Assembly (NCBI RefSeq): GCF_964275005.1
Contig: NC_092689.1
Location: 1,247,501 to 1,311,500 of the forward strand
Reading direction: 5' to 3'
Source: Diadema setosum
Lineage: Eukaryota > Echinodermata > Echinoidea > Diadematoida > Diadematidae
Length of the DNA: 64,000 bases
The position numbers were made by a program, and so were the translations under genes. Position 1 is the stretch's first letter. Each line of letters opens with the position of its first letter. Shown here one piece after another: positions 30,577-45,000 of the stretch. Under the pieces are notes generated by a model, which ran no database searches, was not told the origin of the DNA, and saw only the letters and a list, made by a program, of their open reading frames with translations.

Positions 30577-32610
30577 CCCCCCCCCCCCCCCCCCCCCCCT
30601 TGGCCTTTTTGTCTTTCCTTCCAACTCCAGCTGATACTGGAAAATGATATGTTCAAGTCTTTGGATTCCTTCCCCTGAGGATGAAGTAACCAGTCATTCC
30701 ACCCACCTTACATAATCAATGTATTTCAATACTTGGAATTCAGCTTGCACAAATCAGATGCTTTGTTGGGCAAGTCTATGGGAAGCATTTTCGTTGTCAA
30801 GGGAAACCATTGTTATGAAGGTAGGTATTAACTCTTCATACATTCACAAACCTGTCTATTCCACCCACAAACTGTCATCTTAGCAGGATAGATAATAAAC
30901 TGACCCAGCTTTCTTTTTTTTTAAATGAGACAAGAAAATATATCAAATGCTTCTAACATAAGCATCATTGTATGACAACTACTGGAGTGTTGCAGTGTGT
31001 TAAAATCTCATGGCAGTACACCTTGACACTTACAACACTACTCTAGGAACATGCTAAAGTTAAAAGTGTTTGAAGTGTTCTACTTTCTTCTATCCTAGCC
31101 TTCATGGTATGAGAGTTATGTTAGACACTGCCACTGGCCTTCAGCTCCTAACATTACAACTGATTCTCAAATAAGTGATTGTTTCCTTCTTTCTATCATT
31201 AAGGGCACTGAATAGAACTCAAAGATATCATGCATTGTCAATTGCTCGTCTCTGAAAGAAGCAGTATAAGTCTTCTTTTTTTTTTGGGGGGGGGGGGATA
31301 AAATCGTAAATTAGGCTGTAAAAGGGGAGAAATGAATGTCCACATTCTACTTGGGACACCACACATACAATGTAATCTGGTAACATCATAGTCACATGAC
31401 CTATACAGTCACATGACCTATACAGCATCATTTAAAGCCAACAAGATGTCATGTTAGATGTTGAAATAAATGGTCATAACTCCCTATAGGTATTCAGGAA
31501 TTGGTCATAACTCCCTTTAGGTATTCAGGAATTAAGTTAGATCCTCAGCAGTAGATTCTGATTGACAATCATTCAATGTACTTCCCACTCAATAAACAAA
31601 AGCTCCACAGCAGCAGTTTGTCTGGCAAGGCTGTGATCATTAACAGAACCTGATCAATGTCTCATCAGAAAGGAATTGAAAAGACAGCCATGGCACATAG
31701 ACTAATTTCTCACCCTTCACTGGGTACAGTGCCTCAGCACAGACATGTTCATGTAAAAAAAAATAAAATAAAAACAAAACCTATAAATATATAGAACATA
31801 GCAAAAAAGAGGAGGTAAAACTAACCCTGTAGAAAGCAGTTGAGCTTGAAAGCAACAATAAGTTACATGCAACAACTTCAAAATGGCCCAAGTGCATCTC
31901 AGAGTCAACAGCCGAATCCTGCCTAACATTTGCTTACTGGTAGTCATTTTGTGGAAGTCTGTTACAGTTCTTCACACACTGTCACAAAAGAGCAGTTTTG
32001 CAATGTGATAGAAACCAAATAACTGGTACATGTACATAGATTACTGTAATATGTCACAGTCTGAGTCACACAGTGAAAGCCAACATAATACTGACAAAAA
32101 TTTGGTGCTAGATTGGCTAAAAAGAAAAAGAAAAGAAACGAGAAGAAAACCAGAGCAATGTTGACATTGGTTCGCTTCCATCAAATACGTTGCTCTGAGG
32201 GATTGATTTCAAAACGTTGGGCCTCTTCATCAATTTATGTCAGATTACATTCAATATGCAGAATGAATGATGATAAACTGTTGTTGATCTAGTCATTTCT
32301 AACTCATTGTTTCACTCATAAGAACTTTATCTTTGGGTAATATTTCCTCTGCTTTTGCTGGACTTATCTCTCATCCTCTATCCAATCTCGTGTTGAAATA
32401 AATTAAAATGAATAGAATGAGGATGAAGTGCCTCGGTTGGGGCACAACCACTGCAGCCAGGGGACTTTAACCATGATGGACCTTGTGACTGTCAGCTCCT
32501 AGTAGTTAACTGACAAAAGGTCACATGTCTATTATATTGCATATCTAGACTTTGATTGATTGGCACCATGTTGTTTTAAGAGTCTGTTCCTGTAGGATAG
32601 AAAGCCTGTG

Positions 32611-33054
32611 TCATGACTTGCCTTTCTTTCCTTTCTTTGACACTCCCTTCTTCACTCCAGCTGAGTCCTTCGGCATAAGGAATCCAACCTGCTGGTCCGT
32701 GATTGGTCGATTGATCACCAGGACACGCCCAAGGTCTGCCATTGTAGCAGCCGATCCCTTCAGCAGCATACCGCCTTTCTCCGACACCAGCAGGACCAAG
32801 TTCTTCTCCTTAGCATTGGACGCTGCCAGTTGTTTCATCCGCCTGCTGGCTTCTTGCAGGACGGTGGACTTTGGCGCAGGACTGTCAGACGAGGACTGTT
32901 TTGTTTTCCTTTTTGATGATGCCTCCTTCTTCTTGCTAGACTCTATGTTGGTTAGCATGCGGGACACGCCACGAGTTACAGCTCTACCTGGAGTCATAAT
33001 TGGCTTCCGCTCAGTTCTGCCTGGCAGGACTCCTTTGTGTCTCACCGTGTCATG
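32611..33054 (-). CDS. MULE/SWIM gene, last exon (residues 1036-1182) and stop
   Basis: Acceptor AATCTTACAG. Encodes HDTVRHKGVLPGRTERKPIM, a Lys/Ser-rich stretch, a folded-looking piece KNLVLLVSEKGGMLLKGSAA to NRPITDQQVGFLMPK, and a basic end KKGVSKKGKKGKS before TGA. The 3' UTR end was not resolved: I saw no AATAAA on this strand in the 1.5 kb below. Confidence 0.85.
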   Translation of the reverse strand, partial: HDTVRHKGVLPGRTERKPIMTPGRAVTRGVSRMLTNIESSKKKEASSKRKTKQSSSDSPAPKSTVLQEASRRMKQLAASNAKEKNLVLLVSEKGGMLLKGSAATMADLGRVLVINRPITDQQVGFLMPKDSAGVKKGVSKKGKKGKS

Positions 33055-36000
33055 CTGTAAGATTTAGGATAAAATCCATTTTCAGTCACAACGTAGGAGT
33101 TGTTGGACATGAAATAACTATTTACGTTCTTAAAATACATTCTTTAAGAAAACTGTTCAACATTTTGAATTCATTAGAGACTAGAAATGTCGCTATGGCG
33201 ACTGATGCCTCCGCCGTAAGGCATGATTCTCCCAATAGGCGTATAGCACAATATCTTCACAATGTGTGATCCATGACAGTTTCACATAACTGGCAAAATA
33301 TTGAAATGACAGGTTTGTCAGAAATGTCTTGAACTGGGTTTGCTATAATTTTCTAAGAGTGCAGGTACACATATTTGGGGAATTTTGGGGAAGTTTATGC
33401 ATTGAGTAATTTCCAAGGTACGAAGAAAGAGTGTGATGACGGTACAAAATAGATTTTTTTTTTTTTTTTTTTGGGGGGGGGGGGGCATTGAAACCTGGCC
33501 TTTGACCCTTAACCTTTGACCTTTGACCTTCTGGCTGGAAATTTCCCTGAGAATCTCCATTAGGTAATGCATATATTAAGTTTTGAAACTAATAATGCAA
33601 GCATTGCATATACTAGTATATGAAGGAAATAGTAAAATTTTGAGGAGTTGACCTTGACCTTTGACCCCTGACTATTGACCCATGACCCCTAAATTCCCTA
33701 GATAATCCCTGCCAGACAGCACATGCATATGTACCAAGTTCCACGCAGATACATTGAACCATTTGCAAGAAAAGTAATATTGCAACATTTTCACCTAACC
33801 TTTGACCTTTTGACCTTTGACCTTATGACATGAAACTCTCTCTGGAGAATCTTTACGCAGTAGTACATGTCCACACCAAGTTTCAAGAAAATACCTTTGG
33901 GCATTGCATAGATATGGGGGAAATTGCAACATTTGTAGCATTTGACCTTGAACTTTTGACCTTTGACCTCTTGCCAATGTCACTAAAATCTACTCAACTA
34001 ATTGTCCCATCATACATCATCCTTGGACCAAGTTTGGTGAAAGCTGCTTCATCCAGTTTTGAGTTATCACGTAAACAGATAAATTTTAGGATTTGACCTT
34101 GATCTTTGACCTTTGACCTCTGTCCGATTTCACTGAAAAACTAATCAAGTAATTGTCCCATCATACATCATCCTCCAACAAAGTTTGGTGAAATTTGCTC
34201 CATCCAGTCTTGAGTTATCGCGTAAACGGTTACAATTTCATGATTTGACCTTGACCTTTGACCTTTGGCCGATTTCACCCAAAATCTAATCAAATAATTG
34301 CCCCATCATACTTCATACTTGGACCAAGTTTGGTAAAATTCCAGTAAATATTACTCAAGTTATCGCGTAAACGAAAGCGGACGGACGTACGTACGGACGG
34401 ACGGACGGACGGACAACCCGAAAACATAATGCCTCCGGCACCACTTCGTGGCGGAGGCATAAAAAGTATAACACAGCAAATGCATGCTGCATTGTCCTAT
34501 ATGCACACTATTCACATGGGAATCATAAACCGCATAAAGCCCATATCAGGTGTTCAATATGATGCATCGATGTATGCCAGAGTTTACATAAATGATTTAT
34601 CATCATGGGTGTGTAAGTTTTTATGTGTAGTCAGCAAGAAAACTGATATCAATTTCCTAAATATGGTCTTTTAATGTTAAACTTTTTGGTGTACTTAACA
34701 ACATTACTATCAGAAAGCTTGTACTCAACCCAAAATCTTGTATCAGAATGTGTGCAAGTACACAATTTTTCTCAATGTGCAATAAACTGAACACTGTGAT
34801 AACCCAACAACATTGTGATGAAAGTATTATTGTTCTATCCGACCAATTATACTGTGCCTGAGTACTTTCTATTAGACTTTAACTGTAGACTTTTTCACAA
34901 CTACTACACCTACAATCACTTTTTGCTGTGTGCTGTTTTTGATACATTTATCGCATACTGTAAGGAATGCTCGCATCCATTTCAATTTTGCAAATTTTGC
35001 TAGAGCCGAGATTCATGAGGTTAAAATATGCGTGAACATAATCTGAAGTTGGGTGCATGTAAGGTTAGAACTAAACATGTGCAGTGTACCTTAGGGCTGC
35101 TTGCTTGAGGTGCTGTGACTACAAGGACAGTGTCTTTTGAAAGAAGCCAGGAGACATCTTTTCTCCCATCCTTGTTGTTGGTCAACCTCAGCTGCTCCAT
35201 CTCTGCCTCCCTGGTCCTCCTCTCCTCTTCCTGTCTCTGCTGCTCTGCTTCTGCTTCTCGCTGTCTCAGCTCTTCAGCCTTTCTCTTCTCTTCCTCCTCC
35301 TCCTCTCTTCTTCTCCTCTCCTCCTCCTCCTCCCTTCTCCTCCTCTCCTCCTCCTCCTCCTCCTTCTCTCTCTCCAGACGTTCCTTCTCCTCTCTCGCTC
35401 GCTCCTCCTCCTCCTCCTCCTCCTCTTTTGTGAGGACGGTGAAGTTCTTCAGAGCCTTGCCGAGGTTGGCTGTGGAGTCTGCTCGTTGGATCTGTTGGAT
35501 GAAGTGGCGGATGGGATCGGTGAGGGAAGACAGGTTGGCCTCCACCACTTGGGACAACTGCTGCATCGTTTCCGTCAGCTGTTCATTGATTATCTTCTCT
35601 CCTGCAAGATGAAAATGTCAACATTTATGTGGTATTCTCAGGCACAGAACAATCTCACAGTTTGTTCAACTTTAATAAACTGATGAAATATAAGCAGAAG
35701 ATAAACAGAAATAGTGTAACAGATGATGTTACTGTAATGTAAAAGCCTTTTAAAACAAGAGACCCGCGGGTCTAGCGCTCACCTGAGTATCGCAAGTTCA
35801 CCTTTCACGCAGTCACTAATCTAAATTATTCACAGCTCTACTAAAATTTGACCAGGCATTCTCAAGTAGAAGATGAAAATGCACAATACGGGCCAAAATT
35901 TTTTATGATTCCTTAATTTGGGGGGATTGGGGGCCCCCTGGGGCCCTCTGGGTGGGGCATGGTGCCCATTTTGATAAATTGAGATCCTAACCCCCTAGGG

Positions 36001-39000
36001 ATGCTACCTGCCAAGTTTGGTGAAAATTGGTCATGGGGTTCTCAAGAAGAAGATGAAAATGTATAATTTAGGCCCCATTAGGACCCCTCTCCACCCCCCT
36101 CCCCTGGGTCCCAAGGGGGGTACCCCTGATTCTGCCATGAACAAACTTGAAACTACAGTCATCAATGTACTAACTCATAGTATTAACTTAGCTCTATCAC
36201 TTCTGGTTCTAGAGAAGAAGATTTTTACAGATTCCTTAATTTTGGGGGATTTGGGCCCCCCCTGGGGGCCCCCTGGGTGGGGCATGGTGCCCATTTTAAC
36301 AAATTGAGTTCCTAACCCCCTAGGGATGCTACCTGCCAAGTTTGATGAAAATCGGTCTTGGTGTTTTCAAGAAGAAGATGAAAATGTAAAAAGTTTACGC
36401 ACGCCGGACGACGCACGACGGACGCCGGACGAAGGGCGATCGCAATAGCTCACTTGAGCCTTTGGCTCAGGTGAGCTAAAAAGCCTTGTATACACACAAC
36501 ATACACACAAGCCCAGCTGCTTTAAAGCCAATCTGACAAATGGCCGTGGCCTTTAAGTTTATCAAAGGGGCTCATGCATAAGAGTGATGTCTTCTGATGT
36601 TATTTCAATTCTGTTGTCACTTTATACTAAGGTTACACACCATCTTTGACACCAAATTTGAGCCTCTACTGCCATTATATAGGACCCTTATATGATTTTT
36701 GAAATGTTACTGCTCAGGGGTAGAAATCTTGATAATGGTGACTAACCCGTTCCTTCCGCAATTCTCTGAGTGCCTTAAATGGCCCTAAACGAGATTCTTT
36801 CTGCCCGTCGATAGAGAACGGACAGGTTGGTAATCCACCTGTGTGAAGGGCCTAAGGCAGTCAAGTGGTACATTGTATCCCCCTTTCCACAGTCAACTAC
36901 ATGTGCCAGTGAACAATGGAAATATTGATCGGGTCCGAGCTATGAATAGAGAGTGCGCTGATGAGCTCACAGAATCTTTTGTTCTACACAAAACCAGGCA
37001 CCTGAATGGCGTGACTGGGGTGAGCGAACAGAAAAATCTAACTGAGCTCAGCCTTGATCGCTATGTACATATTCGTACGAGTTTACAGCAGAACAAGCAC
37101 AAACTAAATCAGGAAAAAGGTAAATAATGCTGTGAAATACGCATTTTTCCAACAGGAGAACAGATGCTGATAGAATAAACTCTGATCTTTTTATCAAACC
37201 CACTTTTCTGGGCATTTTAACGCAAAGAAACATGAATTCAGGCCACGAAAGCAGGCACTTTTGTCTTCATCTTGGGAACCTGGTATACCAGGTTCCCATA
37301 TATCAGTTGCTCCCACGGGAACCTGGGATACCAGGTTCCCGTAAGGAACGGGTTAAGAGTGATCATCTGCTTCAAAATCTGAGCTCGCACAAGTGTGCAC
37401 AAGCTTTCATATTCTTCCCGTACATATAAACATTATGGGTTGGTAACTTCCTCTGGTTCTCAAATAAAATTTTTCACGTAAACTGAGTAACAGGCACTCA
37501 CCAGTAGCCACCTTGTATATCTGGTACTTCTCCCGTCCACAGTGGAAAGGCAGCTTGCAATTACTAGGCAGGTTGTAGTTCTTGAAGACGGCAGCCATGT
37601 GAGCACAGAAGTAGCCCATCTTGCCAGAAACACAGGAGCACACACCCAGAGTGGTATTCACTGACAGCAGACCGAGGGAGCTCTTTGTCTTACTCTTTGG
37701 ATTTACCAGAAAGTCTGCATCATTCAGCTACGGCAAAAGAGAGGGTGATATTTTGCAAAACATAAACACGACATGTCATAATTCATTAAATTCTTGCATC
37801 GAGTGTTTTTATTGCAACTGATTGACAAATTGCCCTACAAATTTACATCAATGTAGGTCAATTATTTAATCAGTTGAAATGACACATCAACTGCGCATGA
37901 AAGCACAGGCATAAAACAATCCTTGTTGGATGACATTGACTTGCAGAAATTATTAAGAGCAGTATGTTCTTCAAAGACATTCAAAACAGGCACACATCAG
38001 AATAAATGTGAAAACATGAAAATGAAAATATTTGGTGAAGAAAATGAATAAAATAAAGAGAGAGAGAGACTGAAAGAAAATGTAATGAATATTAATGTAC
38101 ATGAGGGTAATAGGAATGCGATGAAACCCACATTATCATATTCTTGTTGCAGAGGAGCACAAGGTCCCAAGTACACTATGTCCGAGAAGACATGTGAGAC
38201 CAATAAGAGGCCTGACTTACCTGTTTGATACCATCTCTAGGGATGGTGGTGTCAAAGAAGACGGGAGTGAAGGAGACGTTGGCGGGAACATTCTGGCATC
38301 CACTCACCAAGTTCTTCTCATACACAGCATCCACACCATAGAGGAGAAAGTGAGTCATCTAGGGGTAGGTAGAGAGCAAGTCATTACAATCTAACCCAAA
38401 GAAATTCCCCAGTTTGTGATCAATTACCATCTATTTAATCAAATCAATTTGGAGGGGCAGAGAGAACCTTGGAGTCAGTCTGAATTACTCTGAGTTTGAA
38501 AGATGGTGACATAAACTGTTAGGGCTTGAAATTTAGAGTGAATACTAGGTACGATAAATTCAGTGATTAAGAACCTTGATTGCTGTCTACTGTCAAAGTT
38601 GAGAAGATGTTTGTTAAATACAAGACTTGATACCATCAATAAAACCAAGAAATGAACCAATCTAACTTTCCAACTTTTTAACTTATTGTATTCTAAAAAC
38701 ATGTGTACCCGAGTAGAAATAGGACATACTTCTTTAATGCAGCATGGATGTTTGATAATTTCAGTTTAAACACTCACTATGATGGCACAATACTCACTTA
38801 ACTCATTCTAATCATCCTGCTCTTCTTTATCTGTTTTCTCTTTCTCTCCACTCAAGCAGAAACACAAGGTATCATAAGCAATGATTGAATCTTCTAAAGT
38901 AATTACCATCAGCATCACAATTCACCATCACAATCCCCATCATGCTATCATCGATCATTTGCCATTTCTTTCTCATCATTATTACTCATTTGTCTCCATG

Positions 39001-42000
39001 ACATCATCATACCAACTCACCTGCAGCATGTTGAAGTGCCTGCCTTTCATGAGCACACGATCCCGGAGGCAATTCATGACCTTCTCCCAGGGTTGGACAC
39101 CTACCCCTATCCTGTGGATAGGGTGATCGGCTGGCAGGGACCACTCGCTCCACCGGTTCACAATGGCATCTATGACATAGGGAGCAAACTCACGGTGCCT
39201 GGATGTGGGGTAAGAGAGAGGGTCCAATGATAATGCTTCATGCCATCATCTCTCAAATCTGATAATTATTGACTGCACTGTTCCTTGGAAATATCACAGA
39301 CAATGATTAAATCTGATGTTGCATCATAAAATCACCAAAAGTCATTTTTATATAATTTTTTTTTTTTTTTTAAGTTAGTGTGTCCAATCTAAAAACTAGA
39401 TATTCTTAGCTTAAAAACAGCAGAGGAGTTAAGAAAGTGGCATTAGCTGCAATGCAAAATCAAAACTTAAGGTTTGGGGGGATGATTTCACTGGTATTGT
39501 AAATGAACCCCAGAGAAAGGAGAGTACTGCTGACACTTACTTGTCATTGATTTCACTGCCAAGAATTTTGAGGTGCACAGTGTGTATTTCCTCTGCCGAC
39601 TGGCATCCCACCAGCTCTCTAATGAGATTCATTTTAGCAGACATGTCTCCAGGTTCCATGCGTCTCTTGGGGTCCACCAACCACCTCCATGCCATCAGGA
39701 TCAGATGGTAGGGGCTGATATGAACGATACTATTAGGAAACGTGGCCTGGACAATGTCACCTTTGAAATGTTCCTCGTCTGTGAGGAAGTAGGCGGGGCC
39801 GTCACGCCCACGCCCACCAAATGCCTCTTCTGGAATCAGCATCTTGAAGAGTTCCAAGCCCTGGGTGATGAAGACCTGGTCCATGGAAGACAGGACCAGG
39901 AACCCCAGGGGCACACCACCAGCACTGCTTGGAACCATGAAGGAAATCACATAGCACATACCCTGGCCGAAGCTCTGGAATGTCCCGTCCAAAATACACA
40001 TCTCACCACTCATGGTGCTCTCGGCGTGTGCCCTCCGCATCAGCGGCGTACAGATGGCTATGATCATGTCATCCCGATCACCAGTGATTCTTGCAAGATG
40101 GGCTTGTGCGGGATGGGTCTCCATAACATGCTTGGATACCAGCTTCTCCAAGTCTTCATACAACTCCTTCAGGTTCACTGTACTTTCCCTCTTCTTATTG
40201 TTCCCAGGAATTCGCTTTTTGCGACCGTGTGCAAAGAAGTCCCTGTGAGTCTCCTCCTCCTCCCCACCGTTTGTCATCTCAGAAAAGGCTGCATTGTTGT
40301 CCAGCTGAGAGCTCTCATTGGGCGTTTCTGAATCGGTCACTGCCGGAGATTCATCCACAGGCAGCATGGAGGAGTTTGGTCTGACCGAATCACTGCTGAC
40401 TTCCTCATTGACCGCTGGAAGTAGTACAAATTGAACGCATTCTTCAGTTACACTTTGATTCTTTGTGCTTTTTTTTTGTACATAATATCTTGTTTACAGT
40501 TATAAAAACAATTCCGTAAATCAGTGTGTCAAAAATAACTCTGCATACCAACATTGTGGATTTATCAGACCCTTACATTTACAGCAACTGCAGCATTATT
40601 TTCATCTCCAGCAACTACTTTCATCATTACAATCTCACATCATCCCTAAAGAAATATAGTCTAAATGTCTCTGTCCCTTCATGAGCATGACATTGCTCAA
40701 AAATATGAAAATTATACAAATTCAATTCCAAAGCTATACATAATGAGGTCAAACCTGTTTCAAAGACATTAAAGGGTAGGACCATTCCCATTATCATCAT
40801 TTTGAACATTATTAATACCATTATCAGCAGCACCATCATATTTATCATCATTACCATTATCACCCTCATTAATGATGAAAATTATGATCATCATGAAGAT
40901 GATCAACAGTATCCTATCATCATCTTCATCATTGTGAACATCACATCACTAGCATTATCGACCCCTCTCACCGTCAGAGTCTAGCCTTGGCTTCTTCACA
41001 GGAGACACTTCCCCTTCGTCTTCTTCCATGATCACATCAGTGCCCAGTCTGTCATTGATGGTTGCCGGGGACGATGAGGATGTATCTACATGGGGCGCGG
41101 CGGCGGTGTCGACAGAAGCAAGCACAGGGCCGTTAGACACAACGCCATTCTGCGTTTTCTTTCCTTTGAGTGGCTTTAGCATGTGGGGCTTACGTTCCCT
41201 CAGCATCCTGTAGAAAAGTCTGCTCAAAGATGGTGACAATTTGGATAGAAATTAATTATTCTGAAGATCAAACATTGTCCCATGAATAAAAAATGCCATC
41301 CAGCACATATTAACCACTTGTCCATATCACCTCAACAATCATACAATTCATGTCAATACTATCATTCCATATCTCTTCGAAGGAATATGATACACTTAAA
41401 AGAGTGCAAACACTACAGATACACAAAGGCAATTTGCACAAAACGACATACTGACATTCTTGAGGCCAAATCACTATTTTTTTTTCACCAAACAAGCATA
41501 TCACTTACTACTATTTGTATCCATTGAGTACATAACATCAATACTTATGAGAAAGAAACGAGGCACAAGACACACATTAGAATTTGTTTCATGTTACACA
41601 ATCAGTACACAATCTTAGCTTCAGTTCTCTTTATTTGAAGTATATTTCATTTACAGTAGTTCACCCCCTATGACTACCAGTGGTCAACAAGTGGTATCAA
41701 TCTACAACACTATGCCATTTAAAGAAATGGCATTTACCATGTTCACCAAATTTCAGCAAAACTGCATCCACTAGTGCAGTATGATATCAAACTCTACAAC
41801 AGATTAAGATTAATACATGTGAATGTTAGGATATATGGGACAAGTGTACAGTCTTTCCTTTTTCTTGCATTCTCCTCATTTCTCCTGGGGTTTAAAAGTT
41901 ACCATTTACTTGTTACCATCTAGAGGACATTGTTTCTACTTCAATCGTTTCTAGTTTCACTGTTCTACGGATTCACTGTTCAACTGTCACCTCTCCCCTC

Positions 42001-45000
42001 ACTTATTCAATAATCTATTGAATTGAAATAATCTTGCCCTATCAGAGACGATACTTGAAGTTTTTGCATTGTTTTCAAAATGCAAGGGTGAAAAGCACAA
42101 AGTTGATTTTTTTTTTCTTTTTTTTTTTTTTACTCATACACATACAACCAAGCGATGTCCCTACAAATGAAACTGTAATAAAGTTTAACAAAGGGTCATA
42201 CCTGTAGACAAATCCAATGTCAGGGGTATATGCTCTGTCAAGGGTCATCTTTTCAAAGTCAGCCCCATACTCTGCCCAACGCTTCCACGTGACGAAGCTG
42301 TGAGCGGTGAGGGCTGAGTGTCCAGCTTTGAACAGGTCGATGTAGAAGCTCTCCACCTCCTTGTCCACAGAGCGAAAGCGGAGTGCATACTCACTCTGAG
42401 TTTCATGGTTGTGGGTGTGGCTGATTGAAACCATGGCAGGGTAATCAGGCATGTGCACATCTCTTGCCCTGGGAATACAATGGAAATTCTCATGTAAGGG
42501 ATACTGCATCTACAAAAAGGGTAGGAAATTTATGGAAAGTACAAATGTCACTGATGCAGACAGTACACATAATGGTACAATTAGTCTCACCCAAGTCAGC
42601 CTCAAGTAAAAAACACTGACTCAGTTGAAGAAAAATTCTGAACGGGATGGATATAAACACCTTAATTCTATTGTGTAAGTCAAAATTCTCGTAAGTCAAA
42701 GGATTTTCTTAAGTCTCTTTGGATTCAACATGGGTGGGGTTGACTGTATTATCTTCTTCATGTTTTGTTATGACTGAAAAATGATCTTGCAGGAAATTGC
42801 CACATTTTTCTCTATGGTAAGCAAACTGCTTAATCTTGCACAGATATCTTTTGGTACATCCAAAAGGGTATTTATAGTTGCATAGTATCCTGTATAGTCG
42901 TATATTACCTTACTGTAATGTGTGGACTTTGATTGGCTTTTCCATTTTCCATTCAGTGGAACATAACCCCAAGTTCTCTATTTAGTTTTTATACTCAGAG
43001 TCATGTACATCCTTATGGGGGAGAACCAAGCCAGAATATTCACCTTTCTGGAAAGATAGATGTTGCAAAATATACAACACTTTGACAACATCCACCAAAC
43101 TATCTTTACAGTCAACTACAAAGAGTCCCACAGAAGCACACATTTCACAAACCTGCTGGCTCTGCGCTTAGATATCCCTTTGACGTGAACTCTGATGGCG
43201 ACGTTCATCTTTGCCGGGCAACCAGTGTGCTGGCTCCCTCTCCAGGTCAAGCTGTGCTCAATTTGCCTTTTTGTCGCCTGGCTCTTCCTGAAGAAGATGT
43301 TGTGCTTACACTTGAAGTGTTTCTACAACAAAGAGGCAAAAGAAATATGAGTGGATGGATGAAAGACACATGTTGTGGCCAATCACTGCATTCTCTTAAC
43401 TACAAACAGCTCACTGGATACTCACTGTACCCTAGCCTCTGGCAGTCATTTACGTAACCATTTTACTAGCATTTGAATGATTTCCCTCTTCACTTGGCTG
43501 CAGTGTAAGTACGACTCACTCATCTGGAACAATGCCAGTCTGTGTGCAAAGGCCATTGCAGTACAACAGGACTGCAAGATAATACAGTCCCCAATACTCA
43601 AATTAGTTTCTGGACATACATGTATGTACAGTCAAACCTGTCTACAGCGGCCACCCAAGGGAGACAGAAAAAAGAGCTGTTATAGACAGGTGGCCACCAT
43701 AGACAAGTGGTCATAAAGACAGGTTTGACTGTACCAATCAACAAATAGATCAAGCCAGTTGAATAGCATTTTAGCACAGAAAGCGCAACATGGGCCATGG
43801 ATAGCTAATTGATGGACACTCAATGGAAGCATACCTGGTACAATATCCGTACTGCTTTTGACTTGCGATTGCCATGACCAATGCGCCAACCGGTGAAGCT
43901 CTCTCGCTGGTATTCCTCAATCCACTCGTTCATGGCCTGCTCTGTGTCAATACGCAGACGCATCCCAATCTTGTAGTGCTCTGGGTGGCAGGGGTCAGGA
44001 ATCTCGATGGCACATATGTGGTAATCATAGCCCTTTGGCAGCAATGCCTAAAGTAAGAGCAATTATATTAAAGGGACTGTACAGTACTGGTTGAGGTAGG
44101 GATTCATGTTTTGAACATTCCTAAGTGAGATAATGAAAAGCCTCTTATGAAATATGAAAGAGCATGTAATTTTAAGAAGGATTCAACATTTATTTGATGA
44201 ACATTGGTTTTCAAATGGCCGAGATATCCAAAAAAGTGCTGATAATAAAAGGCGACATGCCCCAACTTTATTAGTATCTCTTTGTTTCACCTTGTTTTTG
44301 GATATCTCAGCCATTTCAAAACCGATTTTCACAGAATAAACTTTTGATACCCCTTAGAACTGCATGCTCTTTGACATCTCATAGAGTGGTTTCTGAATAT
44401 CTCACAAAACGTTAAAAGCTCAATCTTCACCTCGACCAGAACTATACACACCCTTTAAAGATAGAATAAAACTCCAAACTATGTGCGGATTGAGTAAATG
44501 CAAAAACATATGTTACAAATCAGTAAATTTTGAATAAAAGCTGATGATCCATTCAAAAGTTACAAAATCTGATGATCCATTCAAAAGTTACAAATCTTTA
44601 TAGTTTTGGTTCAGCCACAGCTGGTTATAAAGACAACAATTAATGATGTCACAGGAGAACAATGATGGATAAAAGGGAATTCCACAAAGGATTTGCTCAT
44701 TAGGATTTACTCAGATTTTCACTACTCTAGCTCATACCACTGAGCTTTGCTTCAAAGTATGTTTTATGGATGGAGGTACATTCAGTCAGCCACTACTCAC
44801 CCAAATATGTGGATGTGTTTTGTCAACGTTTTGCAGGCCTCCTTTGCACACAGCAGACATGCGCATAGCAATGTGGCTGTCACCATGGTAAGTTCCTATC
44901 TCTCCATCGACAGTGAAGATCTCTGGTGTCATGTTTGTGGTATCCTGCTGTTTCTCCTCCTCCGTGGTCCAAGCTGAATTATTGATGTTTTCTGACTCAG

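Noticed and set aside
32552-33067. 171-codon plus-strand open frame
   Set aside because: Overlaps the last MULE/SWIM exon in antisense; no family resemblance.
35115-35612. Ser-rich plus-strand open frame of 165 codons
   Set aside because: Reverse complement of the Glu/Arg-rich exon; low complexity keeps several frames open.
39573-40331. 252-codon plus-strand open frame
   Set aside because: Antisense shadow of the largest exon of the MULE/SWIM gene; the minus frame has the domain motifs and proper splice sites.
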